Notes: generated by a model not told the origin, from the letters alone. Counted from the first letter of the stretch, positions 26,115 through 35,326 are shown. The stretch is DNA of 64,000 bases from Aquibacillus kalidii (GCF_014280935.1 NZ_JACLZI010000006.1:20722-84721), one strand, 5' to 3'. Translations and numbers: made by a program.

Positions 26115-26303
26115 ATGCGTCTATTTGTGGTGCTTAGTTCTTTATTAGTTGGAGTTGGAATGATTTTTAAATCTAGGTATAAAATTATGAATACATTAAT
26201 GGCGGTTTCTGTTATTAGAAAAGCATTTGTGTCGATATCGATGAATATGCCCTATATTCGCAAAAGAGTATTACCAAGTATTTTCGGACGTTCAGCATCG
26301 TAA
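26115..26303 (+). CDS. Small conserved membrane-associated protein, unknown
   Basis: About 62 residues: a hydrophobic N-terminal segment (LFVVLSSLLVGVGMIF) followed by a basic, amphipathic stretch (SRYKIMNTLMAV, PYIRKRVLPSIFG). ATG 26115 has GAAGGAAGG about nine bases upstream; the ATG at 26106 overlaps that site. Ends in a terminator hairpin that contains the stop codon. I do not recognise a characterised family. Confidence 0.6.
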   Translation: MRLFVVLSSLLVGVGMIFKSRYKIMNTLMAVSVIRKAFVSISMNMPYIRKRVLPSIFGRSAS

Positions 26304-26325
26304 TTAGCTGAACGTTTTATTTTTG
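26288..26325 (+). terminator. Terminator overlapping the stop of the small gene
   Basis: ACGTTCAGC at 26288-26296 pairs with GCTGAACGT at 26307-26315, then a T-rich run. Confidence 0.8.
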
Positions 26326-26473
26326 TCGTGTCATAATTGGAGCTACTTTGTAGTAATTCATTTTGGTGCTGTTAAAGTCTTGAATAAGTTTTTTAAAAGG
26401 AGTATATGTACCTTCCCTGATTATTAACGGCTTTTAAAAAGATCGTGTTATTATAAAGGATAGGGGGGATATC

Positions 26474-28018
26474 ATGTATTTAAATGAAAATTATTTTTAC
26501 AATCGTTTAGCTTATCAATTAATTCATGATCATCATTTTGAAATAATCTATATTAACTCTATGCAAACTGAAATGGTGCTTGAGAAAAAAATAAAAGGTT
26601 CCTCTCACGTGGTTCGCTTGATGCACCGCCAGTTCGATTGGAGAAACCATTTACAGCTTGATGTGGATCAAACGGTTATGAAGTTATCGAAATTAAAACA
26701 GTTTATTTTAGGTAACGGTGTACATGTGCATAATATCTATATTGCAGAAAAGCCCCCTGTAGATGAATGGGAATCGATAAAAAAAACAATCGAATTAAAG
26801 AATAGAAAGTTTACTAAACTAAGTACATATTATGCAGACGAGTTAGATAGGAAAGCAGAAATAAATCGTTTTTTTGATTATATTGGATTAGACTTCAAAC
26901 CAATCGATTATCCTGACAACGAACTAGAAATGGAACGTCTAACCCATTACCTCAAGACGATGGTTGCTGGTGAGTTTCAAAAGAAACAAAACGAAACCGA
27001 AAGCCTTTTTCGAAATGGAAAACCTAGGTTAACTTATTTCATACTAATCGCAAATATCATTCTATTTGTTTGGATGGAATTAAATGGCGGAACAAACTCA
27101 GCAACTACTTTAATACAATATGGAGCAAAATATAATCCGGCCATATTAGATGGGGAATGGTGGCGGATTATAACTTCGATGTTTATACATATAGGTCTAT
27201 TACATTTAGTAATGAATATGTTTGCTCTATACTATGTAGGTTCAGCTGTGGAACAGATATATGGCAATATTCGTTTTTTTGTCATTTACTTTTTAGCTGG
27301 AATCTTAGGTAGCTTGACGAGTTTTGCTTTAAATCCCCAATTGGCAGCGGGTGCGTCGGGAGCTATATTTGGTTTGTTTGGGGCACTCTTATTTTTTGGA
27401 TTGATTCACCGTCGGGTATTCTTTCAGACAATGGGGAAAAATATTATTTTTGTTATTGTATTTAATATTATATTTGGCTTCTCCATACCAGAAATAGATA
27501 ATGGAGCCCACCTAGGTGGATTGCTAGGAGGTTTTCTAGGAGCTAGCATTGTTAATTTACCAAAGAAAAACAAATTTTTGATTCAAGGCATAGCCTTACT
27601 ATCCTATCTTTGTATAACAACTGGTTTTGTGATCTACGGTACTAGTAATAGTACTGTAGATGAAACACTATTTATACAACAATCCCAAGAGCTAATTCAA
27701 AAGCAAGAATACAATCAAGTTATCGATTTAACAACAGATGCAATGGAATATGCAGACACTTATGAAGCAGAACTATTATTTAATCGAGCTTATGCTTACA
27801 TTAAAGAGAATAGAGTGGAAGCAGCCCAGAAAGACCTAGAAAGTGTGGTGGAAATGAAGCCAGAATTTGCTGAAGCGCACTACAACCTTTCGTTAATTTA
27901 TAATAACCAACGTAAATTTGAAAAAGCCCTAGAGCATGTGGAAAAGGCTCTAGAGCTTCAACCAAATAAGAGGGATTGGCAGGAATTACATCAACGGTTG
28001 CTGGAAGCAGTAGGATAA
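26474..28018 (+). CDS. gluP: Rhomboid intramembrane protease GluP
   Basis: An intramembrane serine protease (YqgP) that in B. subtilis cleaves membrane substrates such as the MgtE magnesium transporter with FtsH. 514 residues: a cytosolic N-terminal domain (~1-175), a rhomboid core of about seven membrane helices with the catalytic serine in GASGAIFGLFG (~293) and histidine in NGAHLGGLLGG, and a C-terminal TPR region (LFNRAYAYIKENRVEAAQKDL, EAHYNLSLIYNNQRKFEKAL). All active-site features are present. GGGGGG precedes the ATG. The 3' end overlaps the convergent gene by 28 bases. Confidence 0.94.
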   Translation: MYLNENYFYNRLAYQLIHDHHFEIIYINSMQTEMVLEKKIKGSSHVVRLMHRQFDWRNHLQLDVDQTVMKLSKLKQFILGNGVHVHNIYIAEKPPVDEWESIKKTIELKNRKFTKLSTYYADELDRKAEINRFFDYIGLDFKPIDYPDNELEMERLTHYLKTMVAGEFQKKQNETESLFRNGKPRLTYFILIANIILFVWMELNGGTNSATTLIQYGAKYNPAILDGEWWRIITSMFIHIGLLHLVMNMFALYYVGSAVEQIYGNIRFFVIYFLAGILGSLTSFALNPQLAAGASGAIFGLFGALLFFGLIHRRVFFQTMGKNIIFVIVFNIIFGFSIPEIDNGAHLGGLLGGFLGASIVNLPKKNKFLIQGIALLSYLCITTGFVIYGTSNSTVDETLFIQQSQELIQKQEYNQVIDLTTDAMEYADTYEAELLFNRAYAYIKENRVEAAQKDLESVVEMKPEFAEAHYNLSLIYNNQRKFEKALEHVEKALELQPNKRDWQELHQRLLEAVG

Positions 28019-28863
28019 TATTGTATTAACTGCTGCTTCTGTCCGTTCTGATCTTGGTATAATACAATTAAATGCTTCCCTTTTTTATCAAATAAAATTA
28101 ACGGGACAAAACTTTTTGCTGGTTTATCGGTATTGGAAATGCCTAAAATATAATTTTTATAAAGTCCTTCCCAAAGCTGTCCAATCACTTGGTCAGTTTT
28201 TTCTTGGGATATTCCTGGTATTACCTCTTTCTCATATTTATATATGTCAGTTAAAGGTGTAAATATATATTTATCTTCTGGGATTTGGAAGTGATCAATA
28301 AGTTGTTTCCAGTGATAACCTAATTGCTGCTGTGTTGCGTGATCCAATGTTTCTTTCCAATCTGTTTGGTTAGAATCATCAGGTTGTTCAAAGGATTCTA
28401 ACGGGCTGTGTGGTGAATCAATTACATATAATTCATCATGTGACATCTCATGTATGCTCTTAATCTGGTCATCAGGATAATGTATTTCGCCATGGTGAAA
28501 GGAAATTGTCTCAAAATGACTGCTATCCTCTCCATGAATAGAGGATTTTAATTCAAGAGCATTTTCATTTTCTTTCCATTTACTTTGGATTCCTTTTAGC
28601 CGTCCATCAGAAAATAGTAAAGAAACATCTTGCCTTAGATATATTTTTTTTTCTAGACTAGAAAATACTTTCCACTCTAAATCATACTCATCTTGGTCAG
28701 TCTCGGATAACATTCCTAGTTCTGTTCCAAAAGTAGAAAATACCGTCGTTTCATCTATTGGAAAATATTTAATGACACTTATATCTCTTTTGAAATAAAT
28801 ACTAGATGCCAATATTATGGCCATGATGACAGTTGCAGTTATTAATAACTTTTTAGATTTCAT
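27991..28863 (-). CDS. Membrane-anchored extracytoplasmic protein, unknown
   Basis: 290 residues with a single N-terminal hydrophobic segment (~5-23) and no lipobox cysteine, so probably a signal anchor with the rest outside. The body is hydrophilic, with blocks such as DEYDLEWKVFSSLEKKIYL and YKYEKEVIPGISQEKTD, and no catalytic motif I recognise. It overlaps the end of gluP tail to tail and is divergent from the spoVAF-like gene. The region corresponds roughly to yqgU/yqgT in B. subtilis, but I cannot claim homology. Confidence 0.65.
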   Translation of the reverse strand: MKSKKLLITATVIMAIILASSIYFKRDISVIKYFPIDETTVFSTFGTELGMLSETDQDEYDLEWKVFSSLEKKIYLRQDVSLLFSDGRLKGIQSKWKENENALELKSSIHGEDSSHFETISFHHGEIHYPDDQIKSIHEMSHDELYVIDSPHSPLESFEQPDDSNQTDWKETLDHATQQQLGYHWKQLIDHFQIPEDKYIFTPLTDIYKYEKEVIPGISQEKTDQVIGQLWEGLYKNYILGISNTDKPAKSFVPLILFDKKGKHLIVLYQDQNGQKQQLIQYYPTASSNR

Positions 28864-28967
28864 TATTTACCTTCTTTCCGTCACCTAAATATGTACAACC
28901 TCTTATTATCTTTATATGTTGTTTAATGGACATATATGAAAAAAGAAAAAGAATTTTCTTAGTTTGG

Positions 28968-28996
28968 GTATGTGATTTTAAAAAAGGTGCAAGCTA
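28968..28996 (+). promoter_or_regulatory. Possible SigG promoter for the spoVAF-like gene
   Basis: GTATG at 28968-28972, a 17-base spacer and CAAGCTA at 28990-28996 fit the forespore SigG pattern (GHATR, CATNHTA) with one mismatch. It is 34 bases upstream of the start codon. Confidence 0.5.
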
Positions 28997-29029
28997 ATAC
29001 CTAGAATTAATCTAGGTTAGGGTGAGTTC

Positions 29030-30487
29030 ATGGAACAAGAAAAAAAGCCTCTTTATAGTTCATTCGACGAAAATATTAGATACATGCGAGAACGATTGGG
29101 TGTTGATAAGAGCTTTGATGTAATCCAATTAGATTTGGAATATGCTGAAAGAAAAATGGCATTATTCATGATTGATGGATTTGTAAAAGATGACATCCTT
29201 CATTTATTAATGAAATTTCTAGCCCAACTAGAACCATCCGATCTTACTCCAGATCCAATGGAGAAGATGTTAAAGAAATATATACCGTATATAGAGCTTG
29301 AAAAAGTAGATGACTTGGATGTTGCTACTGATACAGTACTTGCTGGTCCAACTGCATTAGTTGTAGAAGGTATTGATCAGATAATCATGATCGATGCGAG
29401 GACCTATCCAGTAAGAGGACCTCAGGAGCCAGATCTTGAGCGGGTAGTAAGAGGTTCTAGGGATGGGTACGTAGAAACAATTGTATTTAATACAGCGTTA
29501 ACGAGAAGAAGAATTCGCGATCGTTCTTTACGAATGGAATATACAAGTGTTGGTCGTCGATCAAAGACTGATATTTGTCTATGTTACTTAGAAGATGTTG
29601 CAGACCCTGATAAGGTAAAGGAATTAAAAGCCAATTTGGATAAAATTGATACAGATGGTTTACCAATGGCTGAAAAAACTGTTGAAGAGTTTTTGGGTGG
29701 AAGGCACTGGAATCCATATCCCACGATTCGATATACAGAAAGACCAGATACGGCAGCAGCACATATTTATGAAGGACATATTATTATAATAATTGACGGC
29801 TCCCCAAGTGTAATGATTACACCAGCAACTTATTGGCACCATTTACAGCATGCTGAGGAATACCGTCAAAAGCCTTTAGTAGGTGCTTATTTACGTCTGG
29901 TTCGTTTCTTTGCGGTAATTGCTTCTTTATTTATTTTACCGCTGTATTATTTGTTTTCTGTCAATCCTGAGCTATTACCGAATGCTATAGAGTTTGTTGG
30001 TCCGAACGACTTCGGGGTTTTACCACTACTGCTACAGTTTTTAATCGCAGAGGTAGGGATTGATATGCTCAGGATGGCAGCCATACACACACCTACTGCG
30101 CTTGCAACAGCATTAGGGTTAGTGGCTGCTGTATTAATAGGGCAAGTAGCAGTAGAGGTTGGATTATTTTCTAATGAGGTTGTCTTGTATCTTTCTGTTG
30201 CAGCTGTTGGTACATTTGCGACCCCTAGTTATGAGATGAGTTTAGCAAATCGGCTAGTAAGGATGTTGTTGTTAATTATAACCGCAAGCTTTGGCGTAGT
30301 TGGATACGTGGCAGGTATTACGCTTTGGCTCATTTACCTTCTACGTATGGAATCATTTAGAACGGGGTATTTATGGCCATTCATACCATTTTCCCCAAGA
30401 GCTTTCGCGGATATCCTTGTTCGCGTACCAATCCCACTTAAAAGTAGAAGGCCATCCTTTTTAAATCCACAGGATCCAGACCGTTAA
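29030..30487 (+). CDS. spoVAF: Stage V sporulation protein AF-like (GerA-family) membrane protein
   Basis: A spore inner-membrane protein of the GerA A-subunit family. 485 residues: a soluble N-terminal half (~1-285) with conserved patterns EGIDQIIMIDARTYPVRGP and EPDLERVVRGSRDGYVE, then about five membrane segments (~300-455) and a short basic tail. The VVRGSRDGY and FxxxLTRRRIRD motifs are the GerAA/SpoVAF hallmark. Length and overall sequence fit SpoVAF rather than a germinant receptor, and no GerB/GerC partners are nearby. In B. subtilis spoVAF follows spoVAEa in the spoVA operon; here it stands alone. GTGAG precedes the ATG. A SigG-like promoter lies upstream. Confidence 0.85.
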   Translation: MEQEKKPLYSSFDENIRYMRERLGVDKSFDVIQLDLEYAERKMALFMIDGFVKDDILHLLMKFLAQLEPSDLTPDPMEKMLKKYIPYIELEKVDDLDVATDTVLAGPTALVVEGIDQIIMIDARTYPVRGPQEPDLERVVRGSRDGYVETIVFNTALTRRRIRDRSLRMEYTSVGRRSKTDICLCYLEDVADPDKVKELKANLDKIDTDGLPMAEKTVEEFLGGRHWNPYPTIRYTERPDTAAAHIYEGHIIIIIDGSPSVMITPATYWHHLQHAEEYRQKPLVGAYLRLVRFFAVIASLFILPLYYLFSVNPELLPNAIEFVGPNDFGVLPLLLQFLIAEVGIDMLRMAAIHTPTALATALGLVAAVLIGQVAVEVGLFSNEVVLYLSVAAVGTFATPSYEMSLANRLVRMLLLIITASFGVVGYVAGITLWLIYLLRMESFRTGYLWPFIPFSPRAFADILVRVPIPLKSRRPSFLNPQDPDR

Positions 30488-30506
30488 TCCGGTCTGGTTT
30501 TTTCTT
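30476..30506 (+). terminator. Terminator at the end of spoVAF-like gene
   Basis: CCAGACCG pairs with CGGTCTGG around TTAATC, then six T's. The stop codon lies in the loop. Confidence 0.9.
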
Positions 30507-30535
30507 TTTAGAAAAGTTAAGATCGGTTCACATCG

Positions 30536-30602
30536 CTTACTTTGTTGTCTTTGGCGCAGTCCTGGCCGTACGGCGCTACCTGTACCCTCCGCTTTTGTTC
30601 TT
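30536..30602. repeat. GC-rich intergenic element, likely Bacillaceae dispersed repeat
   Basis: A GC-rich island in AT-rich surroundings with the palindrome GCCGTACGGC. Read on the minus strand it begins AAAAGCGGAGGGTACAGG, which resembles the AAAAGCG(G/C)AGG-type short repeats I recall from Bacillus relatives. Confidence 0.45.
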
Positions 30603-30676
30603 ATAAATGGAAATTTTTTGCATTCTGTCTAGCTGTTTGATAAATTATAAATAGGTTAGGAGAGGGAGGCAAAAAA

Positions 30677-31255
30677 ATGTATAAAAAAATACTAGCTATT
30701 TTGCTGCTATTTTGTGTTGGCCTTTTTGTCGCATTTGGAGTCATTATCTACAATGACTTTATAGGGAGTGGAGCAGCTATCACGAAAAGCTCCCAAGCAT
30801 CTAACATAAGTGAAAAAAATGAAGAAACGGAACAAATTAGCAATGAATCTGAACAAAAAATGGTTACTGAACTTTCGAAAGATAAGCTAAAAAACGGGGA
30901 TAACGATGAATTAAATCCATTCGGTGATAAAATCGGCTTATCAGAATTAAATGATGCATTTTATCAGGATTATCTTCATAAAATGTCCCATCAAAAAGTG
31001 GTGGCATCTGATAAGTGGGGCTTTTACTTAATAACTAATGAACGTATTAATTGGCTTTTAGACGGTCTAAGCAAAACAGAATTAGATCATGAAGACCTTT
31101 ATAATCGAATCTTAACTAGATGGAGCGAAGGAGATTTCACTATTGCAGATCAAGACCATAATGCTGTATGGCAACTCCAAGGAGGTAACATTGGCGAAGC
31201 TACTGGGGTATTAACTGAAGAAGAAGAGAAAGCTTATATAAATAGCGCGCAATAA
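30677..31255 (+). CDS. Membrane-anchored DUF6241-like protein
   Basis: 192 residues: N-terminal membrane segment (~5-27), a Ser/Glu/Lys-rich linker (~35-75), then a compact domain (~85-185) with the distinctive patterns YLHKMSHQKVVASDKWGFY, ITNERINWLLDGL and DHNAVWQLQGGNIGEATG. I associate these with the uncharacterised DUF6241 family of Bacillaceae, from memory. The domain should lie outside the membrane. GGAGAGGGAGG precedes the ATG. It is monocistronic with a terminator at its stop. Confidence 0.7.
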   Translation: MYKKILAILLLFCVGLFVAFGVIIYNDFIGSGAAITKSSQASNISEKNEETEQISNESEQKMVTELSKDKLKNGDNDELNPFGDKIGLSELNDAFYQDYLHKMSHQKVVASDKWGFYLITNERINWLLDGLSKTELDHEDLYNRILTRWSEGDFTIADQDHNAVWQLQGGNIGEATGVLTEEEEKAYINSAQ

Positions 31256-31279
31256 GCCTGATGATGCAGGCTTTTTTTG
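31255..31279 (+). terminator. Terminator after the DUF6241-like gene
   Basis: AGCCTG pairs with CAGGCT around ATGATG, then seven T's. The 249 bases from here to yqgQ hold no gene I can support. Confidence 0.88.
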
Positions 31280-31528
31280 TGGTTAAAAATGTTCAGATAA
31301 GTAAAGGCACTAGCTCAATCTCCACAAGACTTGTATTAAATCTATCTACAGAAAAGACAAAAGTAAAGGCAAACTTTTCACATAGACCTACCTTTCATAG
31401 ATTTGCATTTAGGAGTCTTGGCAATGGACCACAAATCTGTCCTAACCCTTTTGTTATTTAATGACTAACAAGGTGGAAATCTCACTTTATTTTCTATTGG
31501 ATTCTGTTATAATAATGTAGGTGATAAA

Positions 31529-31720
31529 ATGAAAACGTTATATGACGTACAACAGTTATTAAAAAAATTCGGAACGATAATTTATATTGGTGACCGTCTT
31601 GCTGACCTCGAATTGATGGAGGAAGAGATAAAAGAACTGTACAAAGCTCAGTGCATCACAAGTAGCGACTACCAAATGGCAATCTTGTTATTAAGACAAG
31701 AGGCATCTAAACTTAGATAG
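31529..31720 (+). CDS. yqgQ: YqgQ family protein
   Basis: A 63-residue three-helix protein (DUF910), starting MKTLYDVQQLLKKFG and containing YIGDRLADLELMEEEI. Function unknown. It is directly upstream of glucokinase (16 bases to its ATG), the conserved yqgQ-glcK pairing of Bacillales, so the two form an operon. AGGTGAT precedes the ATG. Confidence 0.92.
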   Translation: MKTLYDVQQLLKKFGTIIYIGDRLADLELMEEEIKELYKAQCITSSDYQMAILLLRQEASKLR

Positions 31721-31736
31721 AATAGGGGAATTGTCA

Positions 31737-32705
31737 ATGGAAAAGAAAATACTTATTGGAGTAGACATTGGTGGAACCACTGTAAAAATAGCATTAATGG
31801 ATTTGGAAGGGCTAATGATTGATAAATGGGAGGTTCCTACCAGGTTAGAAGAACAAGGTAGACATGTTCCTGATGACATTTGGAATTCCATAGAAGAAAA
31901 GCTTAAAGTAAATAAAATTGATAAAGATAGTTTACTAGGTATCGGTGCCGGTGCACCTGGTTTCATTGAACCAGCTACTGGTATTGTTACAGTTGCAGTT
32001 AACATAGGCTGGAAGAATTTTGATTTACGTGGTAAATTAGCGGAATTATCCGGATTACCTGTATATGTAGACAATGATGCTAATATAGCTGCTATTGGAG
32101 AGAACTGGAAGGGATCCGGGAAACAAGCAGAAAATATCATTGCTGTAACACTAGGAACCGGTGTTGGTGGTGGAATTATCGTTAATGGAAACATTGTAAA
32201 CGGTGTAAATGGAACTGCTGGAGAGATTGGCCATATTATGGTTGATCCTGGTGGTGCCCCATGTAACTGTGGAAGAAACGGTTGCCTCGAAACTGTGGCC
32301 TCGGCAACAGGAATTGTTAGACAAGCACTTGAAGCAATAAACCAAAATCCAGATAGTTTACTGACAAAGAAATATAAGCAAAATGATAGTCTGACATCAA
32401 AAGATGTTTTTGATGCTGTTGAGGAAGGAGATCAACTAGCACAGGATATCATTAATAGGGTTACGGATGTATTGGGACTTGCTATTGCCAATACAGCTAC
32501 AGCTATTAATCCTTCAATGGTAGTTATTGGTGGGGGTGTTTCAAAAGCAGGAGAATCATTACTGAAGCCATTAAAATTAGCTTTTGACAAGTACTCATTA
32601 CCTAGAATTAGTGAAGCTTGTAGATTTGCCTTTGCGCAACTTGGAAATGATGCCGGTGTATATGGTGGTGCATTTTTAGTTGCCCAACATCATAATGCTT
32701 CGTAA
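31737..32705 (+). CDS. glcK: Glucokinase (ROK family)
   Basis: Phosphorylates cytoplasmic glucose released from disaccharides. 322 residues. It shows the ATP phosphate-binding loop GVDIGGTTVK at the N-terminus, the catalytic Asp in YVDNDANIAA, the GTGVGGGI loop, the ROK zinc-binding pattern GHIMVDPGG...CNCGRNGCLET, and VVIGGGVSKAG. ATG 31737 is preferred because AGGGG lies eight bases before it; a TTG lies two codons earlier. Confidence 0.95.
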   Translation: MEKKILIGVDIGGTTVKIALMDLEGLMIDKWEVPTRLEEQGRHVPDDIWNSIEEKLKVNKIDKDSLLGIGAGAPGFIEPATGIVTVAVNIGWKNFDLRGKLAELSGLPVYVDNDANIAAIGENWKGSGKQAENIIAVTLGTGVGGGIIVNGNIVNGVNGTAGEIGHIMVDPGGAPCNCGRNGCLETVASATGIVRQALEAINQNPDSLLTKKYKQNDSLTSKDVFDAVEEGDQLAQDIINRVTDVLGLAIANTATAINPSMVVIGGGVSKAGESLLKPLKLAFDKYSLPRISEACRFAFAQLGNDAGVYGGAFLVAQHHNAS

Positions 32706-33021
32706 CCAATTTTAAGTTTTTGAATATATTGTTAATTGTGTAAATGGGATATGAACAAGAACTAAGATGGAAGTTCTATAATTCGACAAAAAAACAATCT
32801 ATCTTAAAAAAATATTCCCTTTTGTAGGGTTTATTTTTTTATAAACGTCTATTAGAATAGATTAATGTTAACAAATTGTAATTTTCTTTAAATAAAAATG
32901 AAACTTATCAAGGTACTATTACGTCTTAACTATAGTAGCCATTTTGTTTGATTCAAAACTAGCTTTTTAACTATTAATAATTAAAACAGACAATACGATA
33001 GGTTAGGAGGAAGGATAGCGT
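32706..33021. other. AT-rich gap between glcK and ltaS
   Basis: 316 bases without a gene. CCCT...AGGG at about 32818-32831 followed by a long T-rich run may be a weak glcK terminator. A TTGATT...TATTAA pair with an 18-base spacer near 32949-32978 could be the ltaS promoter. Confidence 0.4.
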
Positions 33022-34917
33022 ATGTCGGTTAAGCAACTAAAAATACCATTGTTCACATTAGCAAGCCTTTTATTTGGATTAAAGACATATATTGTGTATC
33101 GATTTTTATTTAATATATCGTTAGATAATATTATGCAAGAATTTATTCTGTTCATAAATCCATTTGTTTCTGCTTTCCTTGTGTTTGCCCTTAGTGTTTG
33201 GTTTAAGGAAAGAAGACAATTGAAATTCATAAGATATACGGCATTAATAGGAACACTAATTATTTACTTTAATCTATTATTCTACCGGAATTTCACGGAT
33301 TTTATAACGATCCCAGTTCTTTTCCAGGGAAGCAACGCGGCGGATTTAGGATCAAGTATATTTGGTTTACTTCATATCACGGACATCTTGTTATTTATAG
33401 ATGTTGCAGTTATATGGTATGTAGGTATTAAATTTAAATCAGTTGTTAAAGTTGATTATACAAGAAGAAATAAAGTGATGGCTTTGAGCTTATCTATCGC
33501 ATTTCTTATTGGAAATTATGTGTTAGCAGAGATTGAACGCCCACAATTATTACAACGAACTTTTGATAGGGAATACCTAGTGAAAAATATTGGGTTGTTT
33601 AATTACCACTTATACGATATTGCCTTACATTCAAAGACAAAAGCGCAAAGAGTCTTCGCAGATGGTAATGAAATGCCAGAAATTAAGCAATATGTAAAAG
33701 AAAATACAACGAGTGATCAAAAATCTGAACTATATGGTATTGCAAAAGGTAAAAATGTTATTTTTGTTTCACTTGAGTCGTTTCAAACATTTTTGATTAA
33801 TAACACCATGAACGGGGAAGAAGTTACACCTTTCTTAAATGACTTGATTAATGAAAGTTATTATTTTGAAAACTTTTATCATCAAACAGAACAAGGCAAA
33901 ACTTCTGATTCTGAATTTCTAGTGGAAAACTCTCTATACCCTTTACCAAGAGGAGCAGTATTTTTTACACATGGTCAGAATGAGTATAATGCTATGCCTG
34001 AAATTTTAGGTGAACAGGGTTATTACACCTCTGTTTTTCATGCTAATAACAAAAGCTTTTGGAATAGGGATGTAATGTACAATAATATTGGATATGATAA
34101 ATTTTTTGATGTAGAGTCTTATGAGGTAACCGAGGAGAATTCAATAGGGTGGGGCTTGAAAGATAAACCTTTCTTTGAACAATCCATTAAGTACTTACAA
34201 AATTTACCGAAACCATTCTATTCTAAATTTATTACGTTGACCAATCATTATCCATTTGAATTAAGTGAAGAAGATGCAACAATTGAAAAGTATAATTCAA
34301 ATTCAAGAACATTAAATCAATTCTTCCAAACTGCTCGTTATACAGATGAGGCAGTGGAACAATTCTTCAATCAATTGAAAGAATCAGGTATCTATGAGGA
34401 TTCAATCATCGTCTTGATGGGGGATCATTACGGTATCAGTGATTTTCATGATAAAGCAATGAGCATGTATCTTGATAAGGAAGAAATTACAGATTACGAT
34501 CATATTCAATTACAACGAACACCATTCTTTATCCATATACCTGGTGAAGATGGAAAGGTTATTTCAAAGATTGCAGGTCAAATTGATGTAAAACCAACCT
34601 TGCTACATTTGTTAGGTGTTGACACTAGTAAGGACCTTTCATTTGGAACCGATTTATTCACAGATGACCGAAAGGGTTATATTGCGCTAAGAGATGGAAG
34701 CTTTATAAGTGATAAGTACATCTATACAAAGGACCAATGTTTTAATCGAGAAACTGGAGAATTACTAGGTGTTACTGATGATTCTTTAGATGATGAAGAA
34801 GATCAATCAACAGTTTGTAAGCCAATAAAAGATAAAGTTCAAAAAGAACTTTCTTACTCAGATCAGATTATTTATGGAGACTTATTCCGTTTTTATGATT
34901 TTGGTACGGAGGAATAA
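33022..34917 (+). CDS. yqgS: Lipoteichoic acid synthase-family enzyme
   Basis: Polymerises glycerol phosphate from phosphatidylglycerol onto the glycolipid anchor of lipoteichoic acid. 631 residues with five N-terminal membrane helices (to ~residue 190) and an extracellular sulfatase-like domain. The catalytic threonine motif QGKTSDSEF (~295), metal ligands in VSLESFQTF (Glu) and MGDHYG (Asp/His near 475), and FHANNKSFWNRD are present. Position after glcK matches B. subtilis YqgS, one of four paralogues, so it may not be the main LTA synthase. GGAGG precedes the ATG. Confidence 0.93.
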   Translation: MSVKQLKIPLFTLASLLFGLKTYIVYRFLFNISLDNIMQEFILFINPFVSAFLVFALSVWFKERRQLKFIRYTALIGTLIIYFNLLFYRNFTDFITIPVLFQGSNAADLGSSIFGLLHITDILLFIDVAVIWYVGIKFKSVVKVDYTRRNKVMALSLSIAFLIGNYVLAEIERPQLLQRTFDREYLVKNIGLFNYHLYDIALHSKTKAQRVFADGNEMPEIKQYVKENTTSDQKSELYGIAKGKNVIFVSLESFQTFLINNTMNGEEVTPFLNDLINESYYFENFYHQTEQGKTSDSEFLVENSLYPLPRGAVFFTHGQNEYNAMPEILGEQGYYTSVFHANNKSFWNRDVMYNNIGYDKFFDVESYEVTEENSIGWGLKDKPFFEQSIKYLQNLPKPFYSKFITLTNHYPFELSEEDATIEKYNSNSRTLNQFFQTARYTDEAVEQFFNQLKESGIYEDSIIVLMGDHYGISDFHDKAMSMYLDKEEITDYDHIQLQRTPFFIHIPGEDGKVISKIAGQIDVKPTLLHLLGVDTSKDLSFGTDLFTDDRKGYIALRDGSFISDKYIYTKDQCFNRETGELLGVTDDSLDDEEDQSTVCKPIKDKVQKELSYSDQIIYGDLFRFYDFGTEE

Positions 34918-34950
34918 AGAAGGGAGCCCATTGTATGGGTTCCCTTTTCT
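34918..34950 (+). terminator. Terminator after yqgS
   Basis: AGAAGGGAGCCCA pairs with TGGGTTCCCTTTTCT (one G-U) around TTGTA. Confidence 0.85.
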
Positions 34951-34992
34951 GTGTTTTATTTTAGGTAGATAAGAAAGTATAAAAAAACAGAG

Positions 34993-35036
34993 ATGTCTAC
35001 CTCCGGGTGAGCAAGGTGGCCTGCGCTTTTCTTGTT
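34993..35036 (-). repeat. Bacillaceae short dispersed repeat
   Basis: Read on the minus strand: AAAAGCGCAGGCCACC, then TTGCTCACCCGGAGG. This resembles the widespread AAAAGCGxAGGCGCCTTGxTCAGCCC-type repeats I recall from Bacillus relatives. GC-rich in an otherwise empty gap. Confidence 0.5.
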
Positions 35037-35105
35037 TTAATGCTATAATAATGGTGGAAAGTTAACCAATCAGATACATACTGAGAGTTCAAAGTAAACA
35101 TATTA

Positions 35106-35143
35106 AAAGCATCTATTTCTATAATGCAAGAAATAGATGCTTT
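35106..35143 (-). terminator. Terminator of yqgW
   Basis: AAAGCATCTATTTCT at 35106-35120 pairs with AGAAATAGATGCTTT at 35129-35143, just past the yqgW stop. The T-rich tail is short on the minus strand. Confidence 0.7.
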
Positions 35144-35149
35144 AGGTCT

Positions 35150-35326
35150 TTAGTGTACTTTATCGTGGAATAGTTCCACATAAATTGTAGCGATTGAGAA
35201 GAATCCAAACACTGCTGCTGATAAACCAGCAAAAGCTACAGCAAACAGGTTCTTGTTTTTCAATTCTCTAATCACAGCAACTGCGCAAAGAATTGTGACG
35301 ATTAATAAAAGAATTGCTAAAACCAT
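35150..35326 (-). CDS. yqgW: DUF2759 family membrane protein YqgW
   Basis: A 58-residue protein, MVLAILLLIVTILCAVAV at the start and VELFHDKVH at the end, with two membrane helices joined by RELKNKNLFAV. Sequence and place between the LTA synthase gene and yqgX match the DUF2759/YqgW family. GAGGAGGT lies seven bases before the ATG on the minus strand. Function unknown. Confidence 0.85.
   Translation of the reverse strand: MVLAILLLIVTILCAVAVIRELKNKNLFAVAFAGLSAAVFGFFSIATIYVELFHDKVH

Noticed and set aside
29030..30487. Germinant receptor A subunit
   Set aside because: No B or C subunit gene is nearby, and length and sequence fit SpoVAF better.
31261..31461. 66-codon open frame after the DUF6241-like gene
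   Set aside because: It starts inside the terminator hairpin, has no ribosome binding site and no protein-like composition.
34945..35149. Plus-strand small RNA from an extended -10 at 35041-35049 to the hairpin at 35106-35143
   Set aside because: The -35 is absent and no U run follows the hairpin on this strand; the hairpin is better explained as the yqgW terminator.
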